Notes: generated by a model not told the origin, from the letters alone. DNA of 64,000 nucleotides from Nelumbo lutea (GCA_022828595.1 JAKGHH010000003.1:106105583-106169582); one strand, 5' to 3'. Shown: positions 23,201-34,007, counted from the stretch's first letter. Numbers and translations: made by a program.

Positions 23201-26200
23201 CTAGAATATTAAGATCCAATCCAAAACATTTAAAAAGATACAATGTAGTGTGCATGTGCACCCACAGCCAGCTTGAGCATGCACACGCATGTGTGAAAAG
23301 CACCACCAACCCCCCACAAGCATGTGATAACCATGTAAAGTGTATCCTCCAATGGGCCTCTACCAGGGAAAGCAAGTTATCTTATCAGGTGAACTCCACC
23401 TCTTTTCCCAAGCAATGTGGGACAAAGTGTTTTCACATGCTAAAGAGGCTAGGGAAAGAAACAAAAACACAAAATACATAAAAGATAAAGCATAAAGGCC
23501 AAAAGCTCTTTATAGAGAGAGAAAGATTCATGTATTTTTGAATCATCCCACCAAAACTACAAAAACAATAAAATGTTTCTCGTGGAGAAGAAAAAAACTG
23601 TTTTTTAGATTTTATAAGGCTGTTTTTTTATTGGGAAGAGAACTGCTTGCTTTGGGAAGAATGCTTTATTCTTGGAATAGAATGGCTCTTTGGTTATTAA
23701 ATGGTTCATCATATCTTTTGGTTAACTTCATGGCCATCTTTACCCATAGAAGAAGTCTGCATACTATGATACTACTATCAATCTGATAATTGTATTTCCA
23801 CACCCCTCCCTAGTGATCAAAATATATAATGGAATTGATATTTATGACTCTTCTTTGATTTGGCATGCTAATGTTGTTTTTTTTGGACTACATCTCAAAT
23901 TACAAAGGTCATTGCAACATATCTCTTAATGGAGACAGAATGATCATTTCAAAATCCTTATCAACAGCAATGACATGATGGCCATTTGATAACATATGCA
24001 CTGGCTGAACTGAATGACTTATTGCTTTGTCTTCTAGTGGATAAAATAACTAAAAAGTAAAATATTTGTGTACAGTAATCAACCCAATTTCAGTTTCAGC
24101 TATTAAGGAGCTCAGAACCTCCTTAATAACTTGCTCTCTAAAAGACAAATCAATAAGCCACTCAGTTCAGCCACTTCAGCTGTTATTGTTATCAAGTAGC
24201 CCCTTGGTTAAAAAGAGGATAGAAATCACAACTTCACAAGCATCTTCTAATGCAAAACCTGATAATGGTAATTATATCTTGCAAAAACTAATTGATCAAA
24301 ATACTTCAGTCTGAATACCTTCTAATGAAAAACTCTCCATGCTGATCTTGAAGAATTCCATAAACCATCCATGATGAAAGTTGCTGATACATGACTTGGT
24401 GTCCATGCCAAAGGAGCCTACAAAAAGAGGAACTAGTTTTGAATTTCACTCTGTAGGTCAAAATAATAGGAAAGTTACATTTCGTATATCATCAGAGTAT
24501 AGCATATACAATGGCAAGATTGTAACATTAGTTCCTCTATCATGAAATATATTTTTGTGCACAATCCAAGTACTCCATATGAGTACGTTGGAAGATGGAA
24601 GGAAATTGATAACATGCTGATAATGTTTCAACTCAAATTCATATTCAAATTCACCATCAAAAGGCAACTAACTATATTAAAGACAAAATCATCTTTCAAG
24701 ACAGCTGATTCATATTCAGGGGAAAAACAGGGTAATAAAAATTTAGCACATTTCACCACTATTATGTTATAATTTAAAATGAAATTAAATTTGGCCAGCA
24801 GTTTCTCTCACAATCAAAAGGCAATTAACTACAGAAGACAAAGTTTCAGGATCCAATGTTAGCAATTCAGCATACGGTAAAAATAAAGCATTTGAAAACT
24901 TCACCTTCTTTTAGAAAAAGGTAACTATATGAATATTAGCTATAGGGAAAAAAAAGTACATCAGGGGGTATTCACTGATGCGCAGAATATGGAATACATC
25001 CTTCGCAAAGCAAAAACTTATCAGGCAGGGAACTGTCAGCATGCAAAAGACTCCGCAGTGGAAAAGTGGACAAGGAGCAAATTGTACAAGAAAAATGTAG
25101 CTAACATTGCTGTAAAACAAACATGATTTTTATGAATAAAAAAGTGGAAAAGCTAATACCTTTGAATGCATGCCTGCAATTCAGGAACTCCGCAGTGATA
25201 TCTTTTGTGCAAAAGGTTGAGAAGCTGCCCACCCCGAACATCATCACGCTCTATCTCCACAATGAGCTCATAAAGTGGAGGCAGAAGCACAAAAAACTAG
25301 GGCATAATAAACAAGTCAAGAAAAATATATAGAATAAATATATAAGGAGATACTGCAGGTATCTTAACTGAACAAAAAGATATAGTAGCATTAACTCCGG
25401 AGATAACATGATAAAATTAAAAGCAGGAACATCTCTATTAGATATAAGCAACCAGAATATCACCAATGCAAATTTAACCAGGATGCAACATTCACCAACA
25501 TTGATCTCTGAATAAATTTATCAAGAAGAATGAATGGACACAAAATATAGAAATCTAAAAGGATAGTGCAAAAAAAAAAAAAAATCTCGAAGCTGACTGA
25601 CACATCAACTGTCTGACAAAGAATCAGACAATGATTACTGAAGCCCTAGGGCACATAAAACAAGAATGAAAAAATAGAACCCCAAATGAAAATGGTTCCT
25701 GTATTTCATGGTCTATTTAACTTAACAGGTAGAAACAATCTTGTCTATATGACTTTTGCACTTGTTCTCTGCCAAGTTTTGTATCAGCTCTACCTTCTTC
25801 AAAGAGATTAAATAGAAAGTTGGGTATATGTTACAACAGTAGCTCCATCTTGGAATACAGAGTTACAAACTTTTCCCAATTATCTATCTTTTACTTTCTC
25901 TCTATGCAGACATTCTCTGCATGCACACATTACCAATGTGAATTTGGGCTTCAAGACAAGGGAAATCTAGACTATAAGTGAAGTTTCATGTTATCTCTTC
26001 CATGGTGTATATGTATTTACTAGTTAACCATTTAGAGGAAGTGTAAGTGATACAGAAATTTTTCACTAGGTAGCATGGATCAAGGTTCAAAGTATCGATA
26101 TGATACGAGTTTCGGTCGTATCATATCGGTACTTAGAAATGACCGAAACTTTTTTTTTTGTTTTTTTTCAAGTTTTGGTTTTATGGGAAGCTTTTAGCAT

Positions 26201-27917
26201 GCTTTTTATTATTAAAAAAAATTGGGGGTCCGAAACACCTAGAAACAGGCATTTCGGACCGTATCTTTTTCAAAAGATACGATACGTTACGCCCCATATC
26301 AGGCATATCGTATCAATACTTTGAACCATGGCATGGATAGGCGCCCAAAAAAGCCCTAAATGTTCTTGGTTATCCTGCACCGCAAAGTTTCAACCCCATA
26401 AAGCTTGCCAACCCTTTTAGGCTTTTTTTTATTGAAGTTTGGAGCTTTAGGAGCTTCGATGTAGCTAACCAACCAATTGATCTGGGGCTTCCTTCATTTT
26501 TGGGGTGAAAAGGTGGGTAAGCAGGGCCTCAGTGCAAGACCTCTGGGTTAAAAATGTGGTTAATCAAGAATTTGATATGGGGGAGTCAACCCAATAATAC
26601 AGTGCAGTGAGGCAGATCTTACCCTCAGCTTCACCTGCTTTGTTGGGAAAAAAAAACAATAAATTAAATGTGTAGCATATAATTGCCAAGGCAACACCAT
26701 GAAATAGATAAACAGATGTGCTAGCCATACTTAAATTCTTACCCAAAAAAATAAAACAAATAAATAGAGGTGTCAGTCCTACAAAGAGACCATAACTACC
26801 CAGTTTAATATCTGCTCACGTTGACCAACCTTATTGAGTCCTTGAGTCACTGTCGCCAATATGGGCATAGGATCTGATAGCAATATCTGCTCAACCTGTA
26901 GAACAGCAGACCTGTAAACTGATAATATTTCAACAATGCCATTTGCTATGGCCCTTCGGTATATGCTTGGCTTTTCTGTTTTGCCCTTCAATAGAACAGA
27001 AGTTCGTGATAAAGGAGCATCATTTGTGGACCGTATCCAGCTTAAATTACGAGACTTTGATGCAAAGCGATCAAGCTCTCTATAATAAAATCCTAAGGAA
27101 ATAAGACTCTCGATAACGGCCCTGCAATCAACAAGGCTTTGTTCAAATGAAGAAAACAGTTTCTCAAACATTCAACTATACGCAGACAGAGACAACAATT
27201 CAAAATGGTTGACAATAAATTCAAGAACTACAGATCAGTGCAGTAAACAATTAATAGTAGTAAACTAGAGCTCTGTAAAATATTTCCGCTACCCCTCCCC
27301 TCTTGAAGCTGCTGGATTGATGTTTTAATTCTTGTTCAGGATAACCACAACAAGTTTAAATTACGGAATGCCGAAACCAGAAATGATTAGCAGTGTCAAG
27401 TTACAAGTCTATCTCCACATCAATAAGCTAACCAAGTAACCTTCTTAACATCATTCCCAAGCATGCTGTAGATTCGTTTCAAACTGTGTTTACAATTCTG
27501 TAAAATTGGATAGGAGGGTTTTGTACGTCGATATAGATCTCGAGTATCCATTTTCTTTCAGTGAGGCAGGTTATTCTAATCCAACTCAACGCAATTGACT
27601 ATATGGAGTAAAGCACCAGTTTCACAAGCATGGCTACGTAAGTGAAACCCTAAGTATAGAAGAATAAAATTCATAGTAATAGCTTTTACGATCGAGCGGA
27701 TGAACAAGAGACGTATCAGGGAGAGAGCTGTCGTGGGAGAAACATACGAATTTAATTACCTTTCGGGGGCTTGTAAGAAGGAAATGTCGGGAGCTAGCTT
27801 GAAGGTGCATTCCTCCGATACTGGGGCATCGGGAAATAAAACTTTCTGCTGCTCCCTTTCGTCGACTATGAGATCTCCGGTATATCCTATTAGTGCTAAT
27901 AAGAGCTCGTGCAACAT
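8216..27917 (-). CDS. GCP4: Gamma-tubulin complex component 4, exons 1-9 (3' part outside window)
   Basis: Exons on the minus strand: 27917-27760, 27121-26830, 25296-25160, 24417-24319, 22157-22037, 9860-9588, 9437-9357, 9282-9199 and 8302-8216. They join in frame to 1332 nt (444 codons) with GT donors and AG acceptors throughout. The start ATG opens MLHELLLALIGYTGDLIVDE, the conserved N-terminus of plant GCP4. Later signatures are LGFYYRELDRFASKSRNLSW, IYRRAIANGI, PPLYELIVEIERDD, GFHIFLDMLPDYI, SILFSGKAIRVLRNPSPAF, LLPQSEADKIDAML and RLPPRQSTAEADLM. These form the N-terminal GRIP region. The C-terminal gamma-tubulin-binding GRIP region (roughly 300 further residues in the family) must lie left of the window. 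The protein is a subunit of the gamma-tubulin ring complex that nucleates microtubules. No stop or frameshift is present in these exons. Introns 2, 4, 5 and 9 carry insertions or are very long. Assignment to GCP4 rather than GCP5/6 rests on near-continuous family matching recalled from memory. Confidence 0.94.
8303..9198. other. GCP4 intron 8
   Basis: This 896-bp AT-rich interval lies between exon 9 and exon 8, with GT at 9198-9197 and AG at 8304-8303 on the minus strand. I see no mobile element or coding sequence in it. Confidence 0.8.
10342..10646 (+). repeat. 5' LTR of copia B
   Basis: This 305-bp repeat starts TGTAGGAAACTG and ends GACTACT just before the primer-binding site. It matches 20899-21231 along its length. 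The 3' terminus reads CT rather than the usual CA, in both copies. Confidence 0.9.
10647..10658 (+). other. Primer-binding site of copia B
   Basis: TGGTATCAGAGC directly follows the 5' LTR. It is complementary to the initiator-Met tRNA 3' end. Confidence 0.9.
10848..11033. repeat. Repeated motif in the copia B leader
   Basis: Diverged units of about 45 bp containing GATCAGTACTAGAGGT and CAGAATTTCA start at 10848 and 10894. A related, rearranged copy starts near 10987. They lie between the primer-binding site and gag. Confidence 0.7.
11446..13700 (+). pseudogene. Copia B gag-protease-integrase, broken
   Basis: Gag begins at 11446 with a UBN2/retrotran_gag pattern (ITTIKFDGSNYLEWAQSAMM). It has in-frame stops near 11665, 11846, 12116 and 12363. 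A zinc knuckle CEHCKKPKHTKDTCW lies near 12215. In the protease the catalytic Asp codon is replaced by TAT (Tyr) at 12543-12545, so the usual DSG reads YSG. GAG-pre-integrase (LWHNRMGHLS) and the start of integrase (HTDVWGPY) follow, with frame changes from about 13180. The segment stops at 13700, where copia C is inserted. Confidence 0.88.
13701..13998 (+). repeat. 5' LTR of copia C
   Basis: The 298-bp LTR begins TGTTGGATTG and ends AGCTTTCA. It is followed at once by the primer-binding site TGGTATCAGAGC (13999-14010). Confidence 0.94.
13999..14961 (+). other. Copia C primer-binding site and long leader
   Basis: The initiator-Met-type primer-binding site at 13999-14010 is followed by about 950 bp without a convincing long frame. 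The leader contains a diverged duplication: TTGAGGACTGATTTCAGCAG near 14262 recurs with changes near 14630. Confidence 0.75.
14962..18527 (+). pseudogene. Copia C polyprotein, gag-deleted and broken
   Basis: The likely start is the ATG at 14962. Only about 100 codons separate it from the protease, with no UBN2 capsid-like domain or zinc knuckle, so most of gag is missing. The protease has TAC (Tyr, 15271-15273) where Ser of the DSG triplet is expected. Integrase (HSDVWGPSP, then PQQNGVAERKNRHLLE) changes frame near 16060. The pol frame then has stops at 16911-16913 and 17211-17213. RT keeps LDVKNAFLNGDL and YVDDMVITG. RNase H keeps ADWAGS and TSGYC but loses its frame between about 18215 and 18350 before recovering (HIEIDRHF). 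Ends IADVLTKGL. Not functional as it stands. Confidence 0.9.
18540..18840 (+). repeat. 3' LTR of copia C
   Basis: This 301-bp copy of 13701-13998 has one extra TTC in the pyrimidine tract. It is preceded by a polypurine tract and followed by the TSD CTATG. Confidence 0.94.
18846..20925 (+). pseudogene. Copia B integrase C-terminus, RT and RNase H, broken
   Basis: This continues copia B after the nested element. The integrase end and linker (19058-19280) are followed by RT with GCRWVFTMKHNADGSIERYK (about 19517), a frame break near 19610-19740, and a YVDDN stretch near 19960. RT then continues from 19988 (LRYFLGIYVARSKHGIF). RNase H at 20278-20925 has DVDWAGCVDDRRSTSGYCAF, the second catalytic region (SSAEAEY) and LYCDNQATINIAHN, and is the best-preserved part. 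It runs into the polypurine tract and 3' LTR. Confidence 0.88.
20899..21231 (+). repeat. 3' LTR of copia B
   Basis: This 333-bp copy of the 5' LTR starts TGTGGAAAACTG. It is longer because a TCTTA/TATCT motif is repeated about five times near 20998-21027, where the 5' LTR has about two copies. The TSD ACTTT follows at 21232. Confidence 0.9.
21542..21712 (+). mobile_element. Degenerate tRNA-derived SINE
   Basis: The left part (GTGCCCCTGCTTCGTGCAAT then GGTAAAA) looks like a pol III A-box context. About 40 bp on, AGATTCAATTCTG resembles a decayed B box. The right part (CCAAGACCCTGGATAGC, AGCAGCATTGAGGAATGGCC) matches the tail region of a common plant tRNA-derived SINE type as I recall it. It lies in GCP4 intron 5. 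It is not a tRNA gene: no cloverleaf can be formed. Confidence 0.5.
22158..24318. other. GCP4 intron 4
   Basis: This 2161-bp intron contains no recognised coding sequence. It has a T-rich stretch (about 22310-22380) and a segment near 23245-23440 with CA/TG-rich palindromic pieces and CAATGTGGGACAAA. Such sequence is common in decayed plant repeats, but I could not delimit an element. Confidence 0.6.
24418..25159. other. GCP4 intron 3
   Basis: An AT-rich 742-bp intron between exons 4 and 3. I see no element, repeat array or gene in it. Confidence 0.7.
26081..26330. mobile_element. hAT-like MITE (250 bp) in GCP4 intron 2
   Basis: A perfect 8-bp direct repeat GCATGGAT flanks it (26073-26080 and 26331-26338). 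The ends are inverted repeats over about 25 bp: CAAGGTTCAAAGTATCGATA on the left and, read inward from the right, CATGGTTCAAAGTATTGATA. Inside, a second inverted pair around GATACGA motifs and a T/A-rich centre allow a long hairpin. The 8-bp TSD and CA(A/T)GG terminus fit the hAT superfamily. Short open frames inside it are incidental. Confidence 0.8.
27122..27759. other. GCP4 intron 1
   Basis: A 638-bp intron with GTAATT donor at 27759 and TGCAG acceptor at 27122 (minus strand). No inserted element recognised. Confidence 0.8.
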
Positions 27918-28465
27918 TCTCTCCGATCTCCGTATGCAATTTCACTGCCGGAACTTTGTAGAATCCCTTTTAATGCATTTTAGTTCTTGTGTTGCAGATG
28001 GATAAAAAACAAGGAAGAATGTGTGCGTTTAAAAAAACAAAAAAAAAAAAGTTCAGAAATGAACTGCTTTTTGTTGGACAGTTGCTAGGGAAAAATTGAA
28101 TCCGATCAGAATATCAGACTCCGTCCAGTGTGCACAGCGCATTTGCAGAAGCCAGGAACCGAACCAGGCGCGCTCGGAGTCGGAAGGAGGCAGCTTATTC
28201 GTAGCTTAACGTACATCTGCACGAACCTACGGCTTTTTTCAAAATTGACGGATTTACGAGTAAATTTCTTTTTTCGCGCGTTGTTTTTTGTCCTCGCGTT
28301 GCTTCCCGTGTTTCACGAGTCCGGATCTGCTCATATGTGACATAACTCACACCTATCCACATATGTGACATAACAGTGATGCGATCTGCTCCTCACGAAT
28401 GGGCGTCTCACAGGTACATCCATCGTGCGTAGCCACTTATGGAGTCAGGGGAAATAATGAAATTT
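27918..28465. promoter_or_regulatory. GCP4 5' flank
   Basis: This is the sequence upstream of the GCP4 start codon. It contains a perfect 15-bp direct repeat CATATGTGACATAAC at 28332-28346 and 28360-28374, 28 bp apart. No clear TATA box is seen. The transcription start cannot be placed. Confidence 0.45.
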
Positions 28466-28645
28466 ACATCTCCACCCCACAAGGAGTCACCTCACAACGC
28501 CTCACAGTACATCCCCGCCCTGTATTGGAAATATCTCCCGATAATAATATCATGGATTCTGATATTATTATCGGAGATGTTTTCAATATACAGCAGGAAT
28601 GTATTGTGGGACATTATGGGGTAGCACCTTATGGGGTGGAGATGT
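28466..28645. repeat. 180-bp imperfect palindrome (foldback)
   Basis: The left arm (28466-28552) and right arm (28560-28645) are inverted copies, about four-fifths identical by eye, around a 7-nt loop (28553-28559). The centre is perfect for 12 bp (GATAATAATATCA side) and the outer ends are perfect for 14 bp (ACATCTCCACCCCA side). No target duplication is evident. It may be a foldback MITE; many C/T differences would still pair as G-U in RNA. Confidence 0.8.
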
Positions 28646-28799
28646 GATCTTAGAAAAATAGGGTGTTAATGATTCGCTTAAGGCCTATTTTTAAAACTGA
28701 ATCGGGGTTATCCATTTCTGGGAAACCAATAATTGAAATCGAATTAGAGACGATCGGTTAACCAATTGCCTGTTTCGATTAACCATCTATTCCATTCAT

Positions 28800-29000
28800 C
28801 ATTTTTTTTTATTTTTTTTATTTATAATATATATTATAAAAACATATATAAGTATATAATAAAAAATTATAAATATATATATATAATATTATATATATAT
28901 ATATATATATATTTATGTATAATACATGTTTATTAATTTATAATATATAGAAAATATATAATATACATAAATATATGTAAAATATTTAAAAATATATGTA
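28800..29000. repeat. AT-dinucleotide-rich tract
   Basis: Long alternating TA runs, especially 28875-28911, lie within a region of AT-rich dispersed repeat. No coding sequence. Confidence 0.8.
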
Positions 29001-29376
29001 TATCTATTGCTTCAGTTTATCACCTATTTTCTGTATTGCTTAACTAAAATCGAATCAAAACTGAACCTTTGGTTCTTTAAAATACTGAATCAACCAGATT
29101 TAGATTTTCGGTTTGGCTTGATCAAGCACGAAAATTGTTCTTGATGGATGGTATGTTGTTAGTGAATTTACAGTTTTTAAATAACAGCTGGTCATATTGC
29201 ATTGGGATCACGTAGGCATGCATGTAAACACTCAGGAAATTTTGTGACACTTGTTTCATAAAATACTTTGGGGAAATTTTGTAACACCTGTCCCATAAAA
29301 AAAATCCTCTATCCTAAGAAAAACTTTTAGAGTATGTTTATCGAGTGCTTAGTGATGTTTCCACAATGGTGTGCGG

Positions 29377-30370
29377 TAGGGTGATCATGGGTCGGGCAGG
29401 GGTTGGGTTTTGCCTTTATAACAACGGGCTTAGGCTAGGCCTGAGCCCAACCCTATACGGGCCCAGGCTGGGCCGGGCTAAGATTTTGGGTTTAACTATT
29501 CTATTTCAGTTCCAAAAATAAACAATTGTACTTTTTTTCACTTATTGTCGTGGAGATTATAGTAACTTATAAGAAACTTTAAACTTTAATATCAAGATAA
29601 AAGCGTTTAACATAAAAGAAATTAAATAATTATACATTGTAATTTATAAGTTTCAATTGGTATGCTAAAAATGATAATTTTAACAAACCAATTCTTCTAT
29701 CAACTAAAAATCAATGTAGAACCTATAATATCTATCAAAAAATAACCATCCATTGTCATGTAATATCAACAAAAACAACTTTAAACATCTCTATAAGGGG
29801 CTCCATCTTCCATTCAACTCCTACAAATTAAAAGTGAAATAAAAAATATATTAGCAAACTAAGAAAAAAATAGTTAAAATTAATGTAAATAAATAAGTAA
29901 TAAAATATTGAAAATTGTTTCAATTTTATAAAAAACATGCAACCACTCTAAACTTCAGATTTATCTTCATCAATGGAGTCTTCATCACTAGAAGATTCGT
30001 CTTTTGGTGAGAGAGAGAGATTGGGCATGGCAGTGGTTTTGTGAAATTGGTGAAAGAGAGAGAGAGTGAGAGGAGAAGAATATGGTCTAGTAAATTCTAT
30101 ATTTCATTAAATACTATATTAGAATTTTGTAAGATCTAAGACCGTAGGATTAAAATCTTTAATCTCCTATAAATTTCTATTAATCTCTATTTAATATATA
30201 AAACATCAATTGTCAAATATTTTTAAATAATATATATACATACACACACAATATATATATTATTTATAAGTATCCAGGTTAGGCTTAAAAAATTAGGCCC
30301 AAGCCCAGTCCTAAATTTTGTGGGCCCAATGCGTGCCCAGGTCCGGGCCAGGCTAAAATGATCACACCTA
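29377..30370. mobile_element. Non-autonomous hAT-like element (994 bp)
   Basis: The termini are inverted: TAGGGTGATCAT on the left and ATGATCACACCTA on the right. An 8-bp duplication with one mismatch flanks them (GTGTGCGG at 29369-29376, GTGTGTGG at 30371-30378). Sub-terminal GGGCC-rich blocks occur at both ends (29385-29490 and 30275-30352) around an AT-rich interior with two GA-repeat tracts (30010-30030 and 30053-30080). No transposase frame is present. Confidence 0.75.
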
Positions 30371-32388
30371 GTGTGTGGTGTGCCTACTAAATCCAGTCTT
30401 CATATTCAAATTATTTTGCATTGAATTAACATTAATAGTAAGGCCCTACGCGGGGTTTGTAAAGTAAAACTGAAATAGAATCGACCCTCTCTAACGTCCC
30501 TACTTTTCAACTTTTCAGGAGAAGCCCTAGTTGATGATTTAAAGGTTTCTTGATAAAAATTAAAATTTACATGTAGATGTTGGGCATGGAATGGGGATAG
30601 ACACGAACTTAGCTTTTCCATACATTATTCGAGTTTATTGTGAAAAATTCAATTTGGTTCAATCTAAATTGAGCTTCAAGTTGAACTTGAGCATAATATA
30701 TTGGCTCATTTGCTAATTGAATTGAATTCAAATCCCTATGAAACTCAATTCTTGAAGCTTGTGAAAATTTATCTTATATAATAATAATACATACATACAT
30801 GCATACGTACATACATACATACATACATACACACATACATATATATATATAAAAGTTATATGTATAAATTTTAAATGATTTTTTTATATGTATGATATTT
30901 TTTTTATGAAGCATGGCTCAATGTTGAGCTCAAGTTAAGCCGAGCTTGAACATTCAAGCTTTTGAGTCAAGCCAATTTCGACCTCATGTTTCCAGGTCAA
31001 TGAAGCTCAAGTCAAATGTTTCTTTGGACTTGTCTCCGCCCCCCTAGCATTATTCGGTTAAAATTGAAATATTGAACAGGAAATTTTGGTTTTTAGGTAA
31101 TTCGATTCAGTTAGTTCGGTTTTTAGGAATTTCAGTTTTTGGTTTTGGTTTTCAGAATTAGAAATTCGGTTAACCGAAAAAACCGAATTAACTGAAATTC
31201 ATTATATAATATGTAATATATAATATACAGTATATAATATATAATATGCTATATATTTATATATTAATTAAATTCTGTTTTTGATAAAAATAACCAAAAT
31301 TTTCAGTTTTGGTTGTCAATTTCGGTTCGATTTTCATTTTTTATTTCAGTTTTTAAATTTTTGATTTATTCGGTTCGATTTTTAACTGAAGAAACCAAAT
31401 GCTCACCCCTACCCCCAAGTTTGTGTAGCACCTATGGTTTTCTTATCAAAACAAAACACAAAACATATGCAATATTATATTTTAATGATTATATCAACTT
31501 TTCCTATCTTACTATTTATAATTTTTAACATTAACAAACTAAAAATAATAATTCTCAAATATTTTATAAACAATATTTTTATTTCTATAAACAATAAATA
31601 TTTTCTTATCAAATATTAATTAATAATTTACAAAAATATATAATCTTAACTTAAAATATGTCGTATAAAAATTCATAAAATTTAACGATGCTAGACTTAA
31701 CTATTGATTTTTGAAAGTACAAGGTGCTTAGTTATTGCAGTTAAAATAAAGTAGAGGGTACCTACTTGTAATTTTCCCTAATAATAATAGGGTTAATTGC
31801 ATATATATATATAACCATGTGCATTTGAGAAACTACTTATATTTATTTAGAGCCTATTGACCTTTACAAGGTTAAGTCTAAATTAATTGTTCATTCAATT
31901 TAAAAAACACGCCATCTCTCTCTCAAAAAGAAAAAAAGAGAAAGAAAAACATCTTAGGAATAAAATAATAACTTAAGAATATAAACAAGTTAATTTATTG
32001 CCAACCGGGAACCCATAAAATGAAAATTGGATTGTATAAACAAAATGGTAGAGAGAGTGCTATTGCCTACCACCCATTTTCAGTTCAGGTGACCTGTAAA
32101 CTGCAATTAATGGCAATGTGGAATAGAAGAGCTTCTCGACCCCCTAAAATTTAATCCCCTGTATCTCTACTTTATTTTTATGACTTGAAGCTTTCAAGCC
32201 CCACTCCATGTATTTGAAACAAATTTTATGGTCCCTGAATGTAATCGGTGCTGTCAATAGTTTCTTCAACACTCCTTCCCGTTAAAAGTTACATGTATAA
32301 ATATACATATTTTTTCTTTGTACCCTTGTTTTTTTTTTCTTCGTACCCTTTGAGCTCTCCTCAATCTCCAACTTATTATAATAATAAA
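30371..32388. other. AT-rich intergenic sequence with dispersed repeats
   Basis: No gene seen. It holds a CATA microsatellite (30789-30840, then TA repeats), a GAGCTCAAG/AAGCTTGA-rich repeat (30640-31020), and a segment rich in GGTTCGGTTTT and AACCGAA motifs (31060-31400) like decayed hAT-type MITEs. The 31400-32388 part is featureless and AT-rich. Confidence 0.6.
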
Positions 32389-32579
32389 AGGGTAAATTTC
32401 GTAAACTAACCTTATTATTTATAACAATTGATTAATTACAGTCCTATCATTAGGGTTCTATCACAATCCACCCTTATTATTTATATATTATCTTAAAGTA
32501 CCCTTGTTATTTTTGACAATTGACTAATTACGGTTCTACCGTTAAAGTTTCGTCATAATCAGTTTACATGCGACGTTAC

Positions 32580-33343
32580 GTAACTGTTATATTTTGAGAA
32601 AATGATAATAATATCATTGTCTTCACCCCAACGAGCATGTGCTTGCTTTTATTCACCCCCGATGTTGGTGCTTGCCATCTGAAAACGTGAGGGGTGTGTT
32701 GATGCTTGCCATTTGAAAATGAGTTCAATGAGACGCAACAAGATAAGTGGATCCCTGTCGGATAAAAAGGGTAAAAAGTTATCTTGAAATGGACACTAGC
32801 AAGAAGGAACGAGGGGAAGAAAATAAAGGGAAGGAGGAGGAAGAGAAAGAGGGAAAAAAGAGAGGAAGAGTGGCCGGAGGAGTGGGGTTGTTGATGCCGC
32901 TGTTCGAGTGTCGTAAGGTTGGGGAAAATGAATAGTATATTTCTAATTGATTATGGCAAACATTGGACCCCAATTCGAGTTTCAGCAAACAGACGATGGG
33001 TCTCATCAACAAAAGTGGTGGTCATTTCTCCATTGCCCATACAACACCACCGTTGGAACCGCCGCTGCAACCCCGCCGGACTGATGTACTCATCAAATTT
33101 GCTAGTTGAAACCGATGGAATTGCAGGCTGCCTAATCCGTGCTTTTATCTTTCCCATGGATGTTCATGTGTCCACCCAAGGGCTGCGTGGTGGTGAAACC
33201 TGGCTTACAGAACACACACCCATACAATTGGCCGATACTCGCACCATCTTGATCTTGCTGCTGATCGCTTTCCTAATGCATATGTTGCCTGCCAGCTGAC
33301 CGATCCATTAGTGATGAACCAATGAACTCTGGTTAGAAGACAT
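32580..33343. other. Left interior of the candidate Pack-MULE
   Basis: The sequence is less AT-rich than its surroundings. It contains a purine-rich block (32800-32880) and short open frames on both strands (such as 33157-32951 minus and 32919-33299 plus). I recognise no protein. It could be captured gene sequence. Confidence 0.4.
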
Positions 33344-33918
33344 TGATGTGGGGTGACCCAACCCAGCCCATTTGAGGCCGGGAGGCCTAGCCTACGAGTG
33401 CTAGATCCGGGAACGAGATCCGCTATAGCAGGGGTTACCCTGCTCCCCTCGTACGGAGCCAATTGTGGAGCATTCACATGATCCTTCCAAGCTCGCTGTA
33501 GGCTTGTGTACGGCTCCCATCTCAGGCATTCATCTCCACCTACCTTTAGGCAGCTCAAGTATAAATAGGGGTGCCCCCCTCCAGGTAAGGGGATGGAATC
33601 AGAGCTAATCTGATACAATCTGCATTTGGACCTGGAACTAGCCTAAAAAACTATATTCTGGTCCCCCTCTTCGTACCTCGTACTCAGTTGACCGTCGGAG
33701 ACTCTGCCTCAGGTTCTAACCCGGGGCCTCTGACGCATCTTGTCTTGCAGTGCCTCGACCATCTACCTTCGACTTCTACAGTACTCGGAGCCCATTCTGC
33801 TTTGGCCTATAGACCTCGGCCTCAGCACAAGCTCTTCGAACCTTTGAAGCCTTCGGCCAACCTTCAAAGTATAGGGGTGAAATTACTTTGTTGTCCTCGG
33901 CCAATCCGAGCACCAACA
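33344..33918 (+). repeat. 5' LTR of gypsy E
   Basis: The 575-bp LTR begins TGATGTGGGGTGACCC and ends CACCAACA. It contains a TATA box TATAAATA at 33560-33567. Inner neighbour is TTTGCGCCATCTGTGG at 33920-33935, the probable primer-binding site. Confidence 0.9.
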
Positions 33919-33936
33919 ATTTGCGCCATCTGTGGA
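33919..33936 (+). other. Probable primer-binding site of gypsy E
   Basis: ATTTGCGCCATCTGTGG follows the 5' LTR. It resembles the TGGCGCC-type sites of plant gypsy elements with substitutions. The tRNA is not assigned. Confidence 0.55.
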
Positions 33937-34007
33937 AACGTTGCTAAGACATTCCCTAAAAAGAACTTTAACAAGCTATAAATTCCCTAAGCTCAAACCA
34001 ACCAACA

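Noticed and set aside
26100..26340. Small protein-coding gene (60-74 residues)
   Set aside because: Entirely within the TSD-bounded MITE.
33205..33981. Open frames of 97-137 residues
   Set aside because: They lie within or across the gypsy E 5' LTR; no protein similarity.
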